64,000 nt of DNA from Vicia villosa (GCF_029867415.1 NW_026705913.1:248001-312000), one strand, 5' to 3'; shown: positions 19,472 through 32,143, numbered from the stretch's first letter. Translations and numbers: made by a program. The notes: generated by a model from the letters alone, not told the origin.

Positions 19472-22400
19472 TGTCATACCCCAAATTTGTCCTACCCCTA
19501 ACTAATTTTTAACTGGATTTAGCTTCACATTTCATCTGCATACCTTCCATTAGGTCATCTAACATAACTCATGCATCATTAATCAATAAACATGGTAAGG
19601 GATCATGGTCATAGGTGGAGCTGATTTTTTACAGGGCTCGCAGTTCATACCCCGTACATGCTGAGGCTTTCAACTGGTCATGGATTGAGGTTCATTTCAC
19701 TGTGCTTGTGTCAACTAGTGGATTTTCAAGGTGGTACCTATGATTATTATGTGGATCATCACAATGTTCGAGTTTCATCTGGTTTATTCTCCAATTCAAG
19801 GTCTAGCTCATCTGGTTACCTGGAATACAAGCCACCCATTTGTTGATTCGTTCATTTGAAGACAATATCAGGTCACTTTCAATTTTTGAAGACATGTGGC
19901 AAAATTTCAGCTTTTGACCAAAGTCCATAATGGATTGTGTTAGGCTTTTGTCTTAGGATGTTTATTCAAGTTGCAAGTTGAAAGAAATATATGAAGATTC
20001 ATTTGAATATTTTGGAGGGAAATGTACTTTAGAATTCAAAGTCAAAGCTTGTCATATGTTATTTCAAAATCAATACCGGATCCATCTCAATACAAGGTCA
20101 TTACATGGAAATGGAAGATTTACAAGAAAATGTACAAAATAGCAGCTGTTGGCTTCCTAAGGGATCTATTTCCCTTCATTTATTCTAATCTCATCTTCTT
20201 CCACTTCACATTCATGTTGCTCCATGCACTGCCAAAAAAAATGGCATAAACTTCATACCATATGCAAGCTGTTGCTGTCACCATGTCTTCAACCTGCAGA
20301 AGGGTCATCATCACATCAGTTCTGAATAGATCTACATGTTCATACATCCATAAATATACATCACAGAGTCATTCATATACAAACCACTCCCTACTGACCT
20401 AACCATTCTTAACCCTTTCAAACAGCATTAATTCCCAACTAATAACTAACTTTCGGCAAAATAAACGCTAAAACAGTTCCAAAACCAAATTCCCTAACCT
20501 ATAACTTCCTAACAGTTTTGACCAGAGAATTCATCATCCAGAAAAGAAACAAATAAGTAGTAGTTCTGACAAACCTATTTCTTTCCAAAGCCTTTTCATC
20601 CCAATTCTTCTTCATGCTGCTTGTAAACACTAGAAACACATCAAAAATACTGTCAGTATCTCGGCCTAACAAACTAAATGCAAAGTCATGGTCACATACC
20701 ATTCAACCTTCAAACAGCACCACTTACATCCTACAAAAGCCATACAATTTCACACCAATGCCATAACCTACATATCCCGAACAGGCAGTTTAAGTTCGCA
20801 CCATTCAGCTCATCATTCCGAAATCACTCACCTGCTATCGTGTTCGCATTGTACAACCCTCCATAAACCATTCAATCAGCCCTGCAACATGACTCAGAAG
20901 GAACCATCTCAGTTCTGAACGTGCCTGCACACATATATCATACACGCGGTTAAAATCCAGCCCCACATACATCAAGAAAAAACCAAAACAAAGTATTCAG
21001 TTCAGCCACCATACATCCACCCAAACCTACAAGCTACAACAAAACAAAATCCTGCAACCCAAAAATAAACTAACCTTCAGCAGCCCTACATTTAACAGAA
21101 AAAAACAGCCTCACTAAACAACAACCAAAAAGCAGCGGCGTGATTAACAAAACCAGTCCCTGCATCATACTTCAAATCAAATTTCATACAGTCATATAAG
21201 CCACAACATAGCTTTCAACCTCAGTTCCATATACCAGCCCTTACAAAATCCATAAACATAACCAAACTAACAGTTTAACTGTTTCTACCTATCACTTAAC
21301 AACCTTAAACTTCCCTAACCCTCAATCAGAGACTAAACTACCTCCTAACTGAAATTCTAACCTCTCCCTAACTTCTTTATAACTACCAAACAGCTCCTAA
21401 CCACATAACAAACTCAACAAAAACTCATTGGGCCTTGCAGTCACAAAATTGCTGTCTACACACCCCTAGGCCCACGCCCTCTCTTTTTGGGCATGTTATC
21501 AAATAAAAACGCTGCTTGGGCCTGTTTCCTTTGGGCTCAGTGCCTCATTGCTTCCAGCACCATCATTCTGATTTCACACCTCCCTGTTTCACTTAATTGA
21601 TAGTTTTCTTAGGTTTTCCTACTTAGTTTTTTTGCTACTTTTTTTAGGTAATAAAATGACATAAAAACCTCATAAAAAAATACTAGTTTAGGCTTAGTTA
21701 GAATTTAGGTTAGTATATTTTAGGTTTGAATTAGAATTCCCTTAACACAATCAAACTCATAAAAATAGTAGTTTTTTTTTTTTAGTTTAATTTTGCACTA
21801 ATACTTGAATCATCTTCTCTATATCTCTGTACCATTTCCATGTTATTCTTTGTATAATCGTTGTGTGATTTCGTTACTTGTTTTTGGCCTTATCTTAGGC
21901 CTACTTTGACACCATTTTAATTCCCATGTATAGACAACTTAGACTAGATTTTAGGAATAGTTCCCTTATCATTTTCTTTTTCTTTTCAACTTTTAAAATA
22001 CTTAATAAAATACCGACAAGGATCATACCGTTACTATATTTCATAGTAGGAAAGAAATGATTGGGGCGTAGGCCCCGATGTATGTTCTTTTCTACTTAGC
22101 GGAGAAGAAATGATTGAGGTGTGAAGCCTCGATGTATTTCTTAACCGTTATTTAGAGAAACGATTGTGGCGTAGGCTTCGATGTGTGTTCTCTAAATATG
22201 CAAAACAAAACTCTTTTTGGTATGATCTAAGTCACAAATAAATCCCCATAAAAAAACACCAATCAAAAACACTTCAAAAAACACTAATAAATGGTCAGAT
22301 TTAAAGCAAAAGTAAGGAAGTGATGCGAGACCTTGTAGTGGGTTCTCGTCATCATGGAATTACCCTAAAAGATACAAACCAATCTCTTTTCTTCTTTCTA

Positions 22401-22851
22401 AGGGCATTGTTATCTCCGTTCCATTGCATCCTAGGCTGTCCCCTTGTGCAAGAACGCGAGCGTTAACGCCGCCCAACTAAAAAACACAAAAACAAGCAGA
22501 AAATCCTTAGCCGAGCTACGGTAACTCTGATTCCTGAAAAGGATACGTAGGCAGCGGGGTAGGGCCCGTGCGAGTACAATTCTTTATTTTCCCTACATTT
22601 TGCATTCATTTCGCATTTAGACATAGACATAGATACACACCCTTTAGATAGAAACAAACATAGGTGGATACCATCGAGTACGATGGGCGCGAGGGGTGCT
22701 AATACCTTCCCCTTGCGTAACCGACTCCCGTACCTTGATTCTCTGGTCGCAAGACCCTGTTCCTTCCTTTGTTAGGTTTTCTGATATTCCTTTCCCTTAT
22801 GGGATAAATATATTGGTGGCGACTCTGTTCATTTTTCGCGAGCGTGCGACA
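19472..22851 (+). repeat. 3' LTR of element B
   Basis: 3380 bp, almost identical to 9252-12632. Differences seen by eye: C/T near 11331 and 21541, C/T in the 'gctac(c/t)ttttttaggta' segment, and one A less in the run near 21673. The three hairpins are repeated at 22045-22096, 22105-22142 and 22151-22196. Confidence 0.95.
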
Positions 22852-22856
22852 CCAAG
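22852..22856 (+). other. Target site duplication of element B, right copy
   Basis: CCAAG follows the last base of the 3' LTR and matches 9247-9251. Confidence 0.93.
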
Positions 22857-23056
22857 GAATCTTCTCATCAACCAATTAGAGCTCACTTTGCATCTGAAAT
22901 GTCCCCTAAGATCAGATAGAATCAATGGATGGGGGAAGCTAGCCCGAAAATGCATCATTGCATTTTGGAGATTCTTTGAATTTCTTCATGGCTAAGAAAC
23001 CAAACTCACTACACTAAGCAAGCTCACCACAGCCAATTGATCTGCATCCATTTGCC

Positions 23057-23064
23057 TATAAATA
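23057..23064 (+). promoter_or_regulatory. TATA box of LTR A
   Basis: TATAAATA in the setting tttgcctataaatacagagg. The equivalent in LTR F is at 50314-50321. Confidence 0.65.
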
Positions 23065-24009
23065 CAGAGGCATTCCTCATTCAAAAACACACCAAAGCAA
23101 CCATATTCCTTGCTTTCTCTTTCTCTTCTCATGTTCATTGTTTTTCAAAGTTCTTTGGCAAGAAGAATCGATTTCTTCAAACCAGAGCTCATCTTTGAGA
23201 AGTGAACATTCTAACATCTCAAGGGAGGTCATTTGAGGTGATCCAAGCACCTGGATCACTTCTGTAAGTGGAGGAACACCATTGTTGCTCTCACTTTGGA
23301 GCATTTGCAGTTGGAGGTCCATGGAGTAATTCAGGAGGTTCCGAGCCAAGCCAATCATCCAGACACACTCCTCAGGTCATAGTGAAGCTAACCAGATGGC
23401 TGCAGCTCATCTGTAACTCAAGAATCAACACCCTCCATGTTCACTTGAAGCTGAAATCGAGGGAGGTCCATAGAACAATTCAGAAGGATTCAGGCTACAA
23501 TAAGCATTCAGTTAGCATCATTGAGTCTCAGGGAAGCTATTGAGATCATTCATTCAAGCCCAGGTGCTCTCCATCATCCTCACGACCTCCATTTTCAGAG
23601 GTAAGTTTCTGAACCTCACCTCTTTAATTTAAGCATTCTTTAAGAAATAGCTCGATTCTATCTTGTTCAGCATCATCAGAGGATTGAAAACCCTCTATCA
23701 TCATTCATTTATCTTTCAGCATAGCCATTTAATTTGATTTTTAAGTTTTAGGGTTCTTCACGATTTCTGGTAAATTAGTTAGATATAGTTGATATAAATT
23801 TATGATAGTTACATATTTAGAATCGTGAGTGAATTTAGAGCAAGTTTGGTCTTTACATCTTTGCAAATGGTTGAGAAATGAGCAAGTTCATAAATTTGAA
23901 ATTTGAGAGCTTGAGGTTGAAGACGAAGATGGTGGTGGCGCGCAATTTTCAAACTCAGGTCTAAGTTTATTTTATTTTGATTGATACCTGTTTCATTAAC
24001 GACTAAAAC

Positions 24010-24086
24010 GTGATAGCCCAGTGGTAAAGAGTGTTTGTGTGTTGCGCGTGCCCAAGGTCTGGGGTTCGAATCCCCCTCGCCCCAGA
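24010..24086 (+). other. tRNA-like segment 1 with A and B boxes inside LTR A
   Basis: TAGCCCAGTGG (24014-24024) fits the Pol III A-box consensus at every fixed position. GTTCGAATC (24064-24072) fits the B box. They are 39 bases apart, as in tRNAs with a long variable arm. GGGG-TTCGAAT-CCCC forms a T-arm. The acceptor stem does not pair, so this is a tRNA-derived relic or SINE-like head, not a working tRNA. Confidence 0.55.
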
Positions 24087-24173
24087 CCTTTTGATTTTAT
24101 TTCTTTTTTCACTTCTATGCATTTGAGTAATATATGAATTGCAATGGAACCATGCATATGACACCAAGCGCGC

Positions 24174-24240
24174 GTTGGCTCAGTGGTGTTGTTTTGGGCT
24201 GGTAATACAAAGGGCGTGGGTTCAAACCTCCCAAGGGCCA
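24174..24240 (+). other. tRNA-like segment 2 with A and B boxes inside LTR A
   Basis: TGGCTCAGTGG (24176-24186) is a perfect A box and GTTCAAACC (24220-24228) a perfect B box, 33 bases apart. It lies about 160 bases after segment 1, in the same orientation as the element. No full cloverleaf is seen. Confidence 0.55.
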
Positions 24241-24814
24241 AAACTATTTTTTAACACCAATTTCTTTCATTTTTCTCACAAACTTCACACAATTAATTCA
24301 CCTATCAAATTAATTCATTTTCACTTCATTTTTCACACACTTGTTATTTAATATACCTATTTTATGAATAACCAAAAAAATCATAAAAATATTATTTATT
24401 TCATATATTTTTATTAGGTTTAAAATAATATGTTTTAAGTGTTTTTTTTCTTAAATACTTTAAATATATATTCACTTTGTTTTAACCTAATCATTTTGTA
24501 AATAAGGTTTATGATAAAACCCTGTTTGTTTAGGTTTTAATTAGGCATAGATCTTCATCTTTACCTTAATTAAGTTGACTTTTGTCAATTTTCAAAACTG
24601 TTTTCAATCTCCGAATAAGTCAAATGATTAGGGTTTTCAAACAACAAAACCTTGCATCATTCTAAATCATTTTCCAACTGTTTTTATAACCAGTACTGTA
24701 AAGTACTGGGCCTCTAAAAGAGTGTAAGTCCCAAAAACCTTCTCTTCTTAGCTTGTTTTCAAAACTGTATTTTCAAAATCTTCTTTCTGTTTTCAAAACA
24801 TTCTTCTGGTATTT

Positions 24815-25311
24815 GAAGGGCATTATTCCCGGTGAAACTCTTCAGATACCTATGTGACCTTTGTCCATCTTCACTTCTTCTGTTTTCAAAAACCATTAAC
24901 TGTTTATCATATATATATATATATTCAACTGTTATCAACAAAACAACAAAAATTACTGTTGAGGCTCTGTACATACTTCTCCAAAGGCCTCCACTCCATC
25001 CAGGTTAGGCTTTACAAAGCTTTCAATTTACAGTCTTTATTTAAATTACTGTCAAATATAAATTGTGCACATATATTAGTTTAGAACTACGTTTGAGTAT
25101 AAACCCTAGGACAGTTAAACTATATATATATTATAGGAATATGGCCTAGGATTGAGAATGTCTTCCCGGTGAAGGCTCTTTCCTAATTAGAGATCTGTAG
25201 TTCAAACCCCCAAGATGAATTATTCCCGGTGAAACATCTTGGCAAAAACCTTAGAATCCAAATAATAGGACACATCCACCCAAAGAGGAATTATTCCCGG
25301 TGAAACCTCTT
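24815..25311 (+). repeat. Three hairpins with an invariant 17-nt loop
   Basis: GAAGGG/CTCTTC at 24815-24843, AAGATG/CATCTT at 25212-25240 and AAGAGG/CCTCTT at 25283-25311 all close a 17-base loop, (c/a)attattcccggtgaaa. Only the first loop base varies, while the six-base stems change in both arms. A weaker relative with cttcccggtgaagg is near 25165. Confidence 0.85.
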
Positions 25312-25389
25312 ACCCATTTGCTTAGAGCCAAAATAAGTTCAAAACTACATAGCTTTCTCTTGTGCTATAACAAGGACCCTCGATTAGCC

Positions 25390-27035
25390 TCCTCTTGGGC
25401 TTTGTACAAGGACCCACAGGCTTCTTAAAAGCATTTCCAGCTTCCTCTTGAGCTTGTATACAAGGACCCATCAGGTTTCTTATAAACATAGGAACAGGTC
25501 TTTAGTCACCTTTTAGCCTACCCTGGTGAGTTTCTTCCATTTTAAACCAGACTTTAAACAAGCTAAGTTTGTCTCAATTTTGCATTGAGTACACCTTTTG
25601 GAATGAGAGACATGGACAGTCTCTGTCACCCTTATCTCCATCAATCTTCCTTAGCAGAGTCTAGGATCTATGTTTATTTTCTCCTCAGCATGTGTCAGCC
25701 TTCATCTTGGGCTTTAAACAAGAAGTCTCCATTAGATAATCTTTCTGCCATCCATTTCAATCATAAATCCCCTGGAAAGGGTTAGCTTCCACACATTCTT
25801 TCATTTTCAATAAAATCCCTGGAAAGGGTTAGCCTCCAAAGTCAATTATTAAATGTCAAAAAATAAAGATTCATTTCTCTTAGGAGATAATTTCCCCCAA
25901 AAGAGTCAAAACCCCTGGAAAGGGTCAGCCTCCAAAAAACATGATAAAGTCAGTCTTTTAACAGACAAATTCACCAGCTGAGTCAAAATCCCTGGAAAGG
26001 GTTAGCTTCCATCAAAAAAACAGTCTTTTAATAAATAAAATCTCCTCAATAGAGCCAAAACCAACAAAAACAGTTAGCCTCAACCTTGGGCTTCATACAA
26101 GGCACCCAAACAATAAAACTCCCCTGTCAAGAGTCAGCCTCAACCTTGGGCATTGTACAAAGCAGATAATAGAGTCTCCCCAGTGAGTTCTTCATCATTC
26201 AGTAGCCACAACCTTGGGCTTTGTACAAGGCAGATAAACCATACTTTCATGTGTCAAAGATTCCTAACACCTAGGATCTTTTCCCCATAGAGTCATCCAT
26301 ACTCAGTTTATTTAAGAGTCTGCCATAACCTTGGGCTTTGTACAAGGCAGAAAATAATGTTTTCCCTAGCTAGAGTCAGCCACAACCTTGGGCTTTGTAC
26401 AAGGCACATAAAATAGAGTCATTCATTCAATTATCCTCAGCAATCAGCCACAACCTTGGGCTTTGTACAAGGCACATAAATAGAGTCTCCCTAAGTAGAG
26501 TCAGCCTCAATTCTGGGCTTTGTACAGAACACAAAAATACCCTGTAATTAATCCCCAGTGGAGTCATCTCTCAGAGTCAATAATAATTAATAAATCAATC
26601 AAAAAGCCTCAAGCTTGGGCCTCATACAAGCCAGCTAAAGTCAAATCTTTTATACAGTAGATAGACATAGCTTATCTCTATAGAGAGATATTTTTACTAC
26701 TCTACCACATTCAAACAAACAAACATTTCAATTTCAATTTCATTCAAAGTCTCCCATTTAGGACTCTGAAAGACATGCTCTGGCACATCCCCAGACTTGT
26801 ACACTTTCCCTAATTTGGATGAGCATCTTTCTTTCATTTTAGAGGCACGATGGCTGTCATACTTGATCAACCAAGTAGACTCCCCTCTTAATGAAACATC
26901 ATTTTTTAGCTTTTCTGTCACTTTTAAATGTTTGTGGTAGAATAGTACAAATACCTCTCTGTAAAGATGATTTCATGTCTCTTTACTGTAAACAAAGATT
27001 TAATTCCAAGCTTCAACCTTGAGCTTCAAGCAAGG
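25390..27035 (+). repeat. Dispersed hairpin repeats with loop GGCTTTGTA
   Basis: CCTTG-(9-nt loop)-CAAGG occurs at 26084-26102, 26212-26230, 26329-26347, 26386-26404, 26454-26472 and 27017-27035. GCTTG/CAAGC closes the loop at 26613-26631 and TTCTG/CAGAA at 26511-26529. The copy at 26144-26162 has one mismatch. Looser copies are at about 25392 and 25446. Between them 'agagtc' plus 'cccctggaaagggt' words recur. Confidence 0.82.
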
Positions 27036-27752
27036 CACCAAAAACAAGTAATTTCCCTAGTTAGTTCCCCGAACTACATTAAGCTCTGACTTCCACTAGG
27101 GATATGTAGGCATGAGGTTCACAAGGAATCTCAGCGAGCTAATAAAATACCAAAAATAGTCAGTTTGTCTGTCTGTCTTTCTTTAAGTCAATTCAATTCC
27201 TTCTCCTAACACAAAGGAGAAACTTTCCCAATCATTAGCAATAAACACAATCACAATGACACATAGAAGGTTCCTATAGAGTACTACAGATATGTAGGGT
27301 GTTTAAACACTTCCCTATGTATAGCCGACCTCCCGGACTCCAGAATTTCTAGTCTAGGTGAAATCCCCACACTTAGCAAACTCCTAGGGTTTAGTTGAGA
27401 TCTTTTTTCCCCTTTCCTACTCGTAGGACAAATAAGAAAGTTCGTGTGATATCGTAGGAAGAACTGAAATAAAATTCATCCCACCACGGGCGCATTCTCC
27501 TTCCAAATTTAGCGTGAAGGGTTTAGCGTGCCGTCCTCCCAAGTGAAACGGGGAGGTAAAAGAAAACGACACCACACCTTGAAAATCAAATAAATAAAAA
27601 ACAAAAAAAAAGCAATTGCATCATTTGCATACATACATCCAGGTTGTCCAGAAAACTTATCCTTGTCTGTCTCCATCTTTAGAGTTTGTCTGTCTACCGT
27701 CAAGCTGATTCCTCCACACAAGTACGGAACTAGAGCCAACGTCGGATTGAGA

Positions 27753-29291
27753 ATGGAATACCAAGAGCAACACAATGCAGAGGTCAGAATGGAAATTGAA
27801 GAGTTGAAATCAGGCATGACCAAGCTCACTGAGATGCTACAAGTTTTGATTGCTAGAGGAGAACTGCCTCAGAAGACTGTCATTGTTGAAGTCTCGAGTG
27901 CTGATGTTGACCCTCAACCCACTCAACAACCACCTTCTACATGGCCTGAGTTTGGTTTGCCACCTGGTTACACTCCTCCCTTTGAGAAGACTCCTGGTAT
28001 TGGTCAATCTTCACAACTTGTGATTGGCCAAGCTTCAAATCCAATATTTCATGCTCCTGTCTTCACTGAATCTCAGCCTATCATGCACACTGTTGCTCAG
28101 CCTACTTATGTGAATCCTCTGTTTGAATATCAAGCTGCTCATTCCCAGAATGGAAGTCAAGGAGATGCTGGAGACATTGAAGATGTCAAAGAGCAGTATC
28201 AGACTTTAGAAAAGCGCCTGAGAGCCATGGAAGGAAATGATTACTTTGGGGTTGCTGCTTAGAATATGTGTTTGGTTTCCGACTTTGTCATGCCTGCAAA
28301 ATTCAAGACTCCTGAGTTTGAGAAATATAAAGGGAACACTTGCCCAAGAAGCCATTTGACCATGTACTATCGCAAGATGGCTGCTTATACTAAGAACGAC
28401 AAACTTCTCATTCATTGCTTTCAGGATAGTTTGAGTGGAGCTTCGCTGAAATGGTATATGGGACTTGAGAGTAATCACATTCATTGCTTCCAAGATCTGA
28501 CTGATGCTTTCATGAAGCAGTATAAGTATAATCTGGACATGGCACCTGATCGTCGACAACTGCAAAGCATGTCTCAAAAAGAGAAAGATTCTTTCAAGGA
28601 GTACGCTCAACGCTGGAGAGAGCTAGCTTCTCAAGTGGAGCCACCTTTAGCTGAAAAGGAACTGACTGGCATGTTTATGGACACTCTCTCACCGTTCTTC
28701 TAGGAGAAGATGATTGGTAGTGTACCTTCCAACTTCACAGACTTGGTTACCATTGGCCAGAGACTTGAAGAAGGAATCAAGAATGGGAAAGTTACTCATG
28801 TTGCTGAATCTTCTGGTGGATCGAAGAAACCTTATGGAAACTTCCACAAGAAGAAAGAGAATGAGACTAATGCTGTGTCAGATGACAGAAGGGGATCTCG
28901 TCGTAGACCTCAAAATGGTGATCAACCTTATGTAGCCGCTGTCGCTCCTGTGCAAGTTCAAGCTCCTCAACCTCAAGCTGCTAAACAAAATCAGATTCGT
29001 AATAGGATCAACTTTGATCCTATCCCCATGACTTATACGGAACTGTATCCTGCTTTGGTCCATAAAGGGTTGATTACAACAAGAGCTATGCCGCCTCCTC
29101 GAAATCCTCTCCCTGATGGTTTCAGATCTGATCTTCATTGTCATTTCCATCAAGGTGCAGCAGGCCATGATTTAGAAAGATGTTTCCCTCTGAAGGAAAG
29201 AGTTCAAGAGTTGGTGAGATCAAAGATGCTCTCTTTCAAGGATATGGGTCCTAATGTTGTCACTAATCCTTTGCCAGACCAGAGTGGCTGA
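27753..29291 (+). pseudogene. gag: Gag of element C with two in-frame TAG stops
   Basis: One frame runs from ATG at 27753 to the stop at 29289-29291 (513 codons), broken by TAG at 28260-28262 and 28701-28703. The N-terminal part (MEYQEQHNAEVRMEIEELKS) looks like a coiled coil. The capsid-like retrotransposon gag region runs from about VMPAKFKTPEFEKYKG to EYAQRWRELASQ, with LSGASLKWY. A basic linker (KKKEN, RRGSRRRPQ) leads to DPIPMTYTELYPALV and the knuckle CHFHQGAAGHDLERC, ending NPLPDQSG. Both stops fit a C-to-T change in CAG. Gag forms the particle and packs RNA; this copy could not make full-length protein without read-through. Confidence 0.82.
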
Positions 29292-31394
29292 AAACAAGTC
29301 AAAGCCCAATTTTCCTAAAGCCGAGTGTTTCAGACGAGATAGCTCATTTTTGTTGCTGATTAGTCACTAGGCCATGTTTCTGTACTGTTCGTATTTCCTT
29401 TATTATACTGTTTACTTTTAGACTTTGTTTGTTTCTGAATGGTGATTTTAATGAAATGAGCATTTTATATTTTGAATTCATTCACATCTGCTATGTTAAT
29501 GCTTATGCTTTCTTTTACAAAACTTTTTCTTCCATTTTCTTTCTCTATCAAACTTGTGTTTTATGCAAAGATTGAAGGGAGGATGATGACAACGAAATAC
29601 CCAAGTTGTTGAATTGTATGCTTTCAAATAAAACTCTGCTGATGATGTACATGCATTGTTTCAATTCCCAAACACTGGAGAAATAAGGAAGTTAATCCCT
29701 TGTCAACCCCTCTGAGCCTTTGAAGTAGGAGTTTCTTTCTGTACAAAAAAAACCCGCATTTTTAACCTGGGGCAGGGTAGTTCTCGGTTAATTTGGCTGT
29801 GCATTCTATTTCAAGAGAATCATTCAGTACACCTTTCAACAAAGGTTTCAATTACAAGCGTTCCTCTGCATACATCAAAGAAATGTTGGAGATGTCAATC
29901 AAAAGCTGACGATGGTTATTCTAAATCATTAAGCAAGGCAGTCACTATCTTTCAAAAAAAATATGTATCAAAAAAATATATATATAGAATAAAAGAAAAG
30001 CTTGCTAAGTCAAAACCAAAAAACGACTTAGGCAAAAATAAGGGCATCCCGCTGACTGTAAGTTCAAAATAAACAGTTCAGGCAAAAGTTAGGGATATCA
30101 AAAGAACAAAAAAAGAGAAGTCAATAAATTCCTCAAACAACAAAATGTTGTGATATCAAAAGGAAGAAGTGACTGCCATCTCAAAAGTTCTCTTTGCTTG
30201 TGAGCTATCATCATTACAAAGGTGCAATTCCAGAAGCCTCTTGGAACCTGAATGCATAAGCTGAATTAATTGAGTTTTAGGACTGGAGATCATCACGAAG
30301 ATGGGGTGGGTTACAAAATTTTTGAGCCTTATATCCTTTGTTTCTAAAACCGTGAACCAGGCCACGTTACAACCTTTAAAAGACCTAATTGAGGCAAGGT
30401 TTGTTTGAAAGCATACTACAACAAGGTTGCGTAAGCTGACTCCCATGAGATTTACCAATCATTTGTTTTGATACCATATCTTTGCTTTATCTGTCACTTT
30501 GAACGTCTCAACCTTTATGTTTTGACCAGTGATTCCATTTGCTTTACATCAATAACGGCATTCCAATAATGATTTTGATTTCAAAAATATTCTTTGAGCA
30601 TTGCATTAAAATTACCATTCTTGAATGAACATTTTATCTGCAAGTAAGCACTCATCTTTCAGGAAGTTCAAACAGTCGAGAAACTTGATCAGTGATCCTA
30701 TCAGGGGCACGTTACTTCAAGATCCTGTTGTTCAGATGTTCATTCAAGATTTGTTAATCAGAATATCATTTCAAGACTTGTACTGGGGCAAGCCATCCCA
30801 ACATGCATTTAAAGAATTGAAGCCATGATCAGTTCATCCCCAGTACAGTTCAACTAAAGCCATGATCAGTTCATCCCAAACACAGTTCAACTGAAGCCAT
30901 GATCAGTTAACTTACAACAATCACTCAATTAGGGGCAATCTTCTTCAGCAATCCCCGAGCAATTTTATCAGCCCTTCTCAAAGGATCATCGTTTTGATAC
31001 AGATACCGGTGTAATAAAAGTGTGTTTAAGAATCTTCTTCATAAGCAGAGTTGGCAGAGCTCCCGTGTTGAGGAATCAGAGTCTTAATCTAGCCTCACAA
31101 AAGAGTCTACCTCAGTTGTAACAAACAATTGCATTGCATTGATCATATATCATGCATAGAAAAATTCAACATCATGCATTGAAACAAATTTCATACTCAT
31201 TTGCATTCTTCGAGGTTCTGTTGCTATCAACATCTTCACCTTGAGATCAAAATCCAACTTACTTGGCACCTATCCAAAACAGATACTTGTTTGTCTTGTC
31301 CGTCTACTGTTGTTCCTTGATGTATCCTTTCTTCATTTAGGGCCATTCCCTGATGTTATGATTTCTCTCTCTTCTTTCACTGTCATTCCTGAAA

Positions 31395-31900
31395 GATTTC
31401 CACCATGTTTTATCTTGGTTCCCTTCAATCATGTTTTATCTTGATTTTCTCTGATCATGCTTTATCCCGATCGCCACCATGTTTTATCTTGGTTCCCTTC
31501 AATCATGTTTTATCTTGATTGCCTCCAATCATGCTTTATCTTGATCGCTTTCGACCATGTTTTATCTTGGTTACCTTCCATCATGTTTTATCTTGGTTGA
31601 CCTGTGATGATTATCCAATCATGTTTTACCTTGATTGTCCGTTGATGATTATCCAATCATGTTTTACCTTGATTGTCCGTTGATGATTATCCAATCATGT
31701 TTTACCTTGATTATCCTTTGACGATATCCAATCATGTTTTACCTTGATTGTCATTCAATGTTGCCCAATCACGTTTTACCTTGGTTGTCATTTGATGTTA
31801 TCCAATCATGTTTTACCTTGATATTCATTTGATGTAGCCACATTCATGTAGGCCTCAGATACTCTCTTCTCGAAGTTCAATCATGTTTTACCTTGAAAGC
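31395..31900 (+). repeat. Hairpin array with loop TGTTTTACCT in the C 3' UTR
   Basis: About 16 copies with spacing 28-38 bases. The common form is CAATCA-TGTTTTACCT-TGATTG. Variants keep pairing: ACCA/TGGT (31402-31419 and others), ATCA/TGAT, CAATCA/TGGTTG with one G-U, and TTCAA/TTGAA at 31876-31897. 'gtccgttgatgattatc' separates the 38-base units. Confidence 0.85.
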
Positions 31901-32143
31901 TTCTGTCGACTGTTTCTTTCTTTTGTGAAGTCCGATTCTATTCCTAGATGACGTATACCTTTTCCCCAGTGGAATCCTTTCTTATCTCCCCAGTGGTGTT
32001 ATACTCCTCTCTATTCTATAATCATACTTGATGCATCCATTAGCATCGCATCATACCTTAGGTTCAAAAATTGTGTGTTTTATATTTAAGTCTCTTCAAG
32101 TACGTCGAGCTGAGGATTTTAACCCTCACATCTCCGGATAGAA

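Larger units (their letters stand above)
9252..22851 (+). mobile_element. Element B: complete, non-autonomous Ogre-like LTR retrotransposon
   Basis: Total 13,600 bp. Order: LTR 9252-12632, primer site, 5' UTR, one 371-aa gag-like ORF, long non-coding region with arrays, purine tract, LTR 19472-22851. A 5-bp duplication CCAAG flanks it. No protease, RT, RNase H or integrase is found in any frame of the internal 6.84 kb, so it must rely on enzymes made by another element. By eye the two LTRs differ at about two bases and one single-base gap, so the insertion is recent. It sits inside LTR A of element 1. Confidence 0.93.
22857..27571 (+). repeat. LTR A (3' LTR of element 1), right part
   Basis: Sequence resumes with gaatcttctcatcaacc, homologous to LTR F at 50110 onward. 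It holds a TATA box, two tRNA-like segments and two hairpin families. The end at AAACGACA (27571) is inferred, because gag-leader sequence of element C follows (gcattgcatcatttgcat type) and other LTRs here end GCGACA or CTACA. No gene is supported within it; short frames are not conserved in LTR F. Confidence 0.7.

Noticed and set aside
24010..24090. Working tRNA gene
   Set aside because: A and B boxes fit, but the acceptor and D stems do not pair, so only a tRNA-like relic is claimed.
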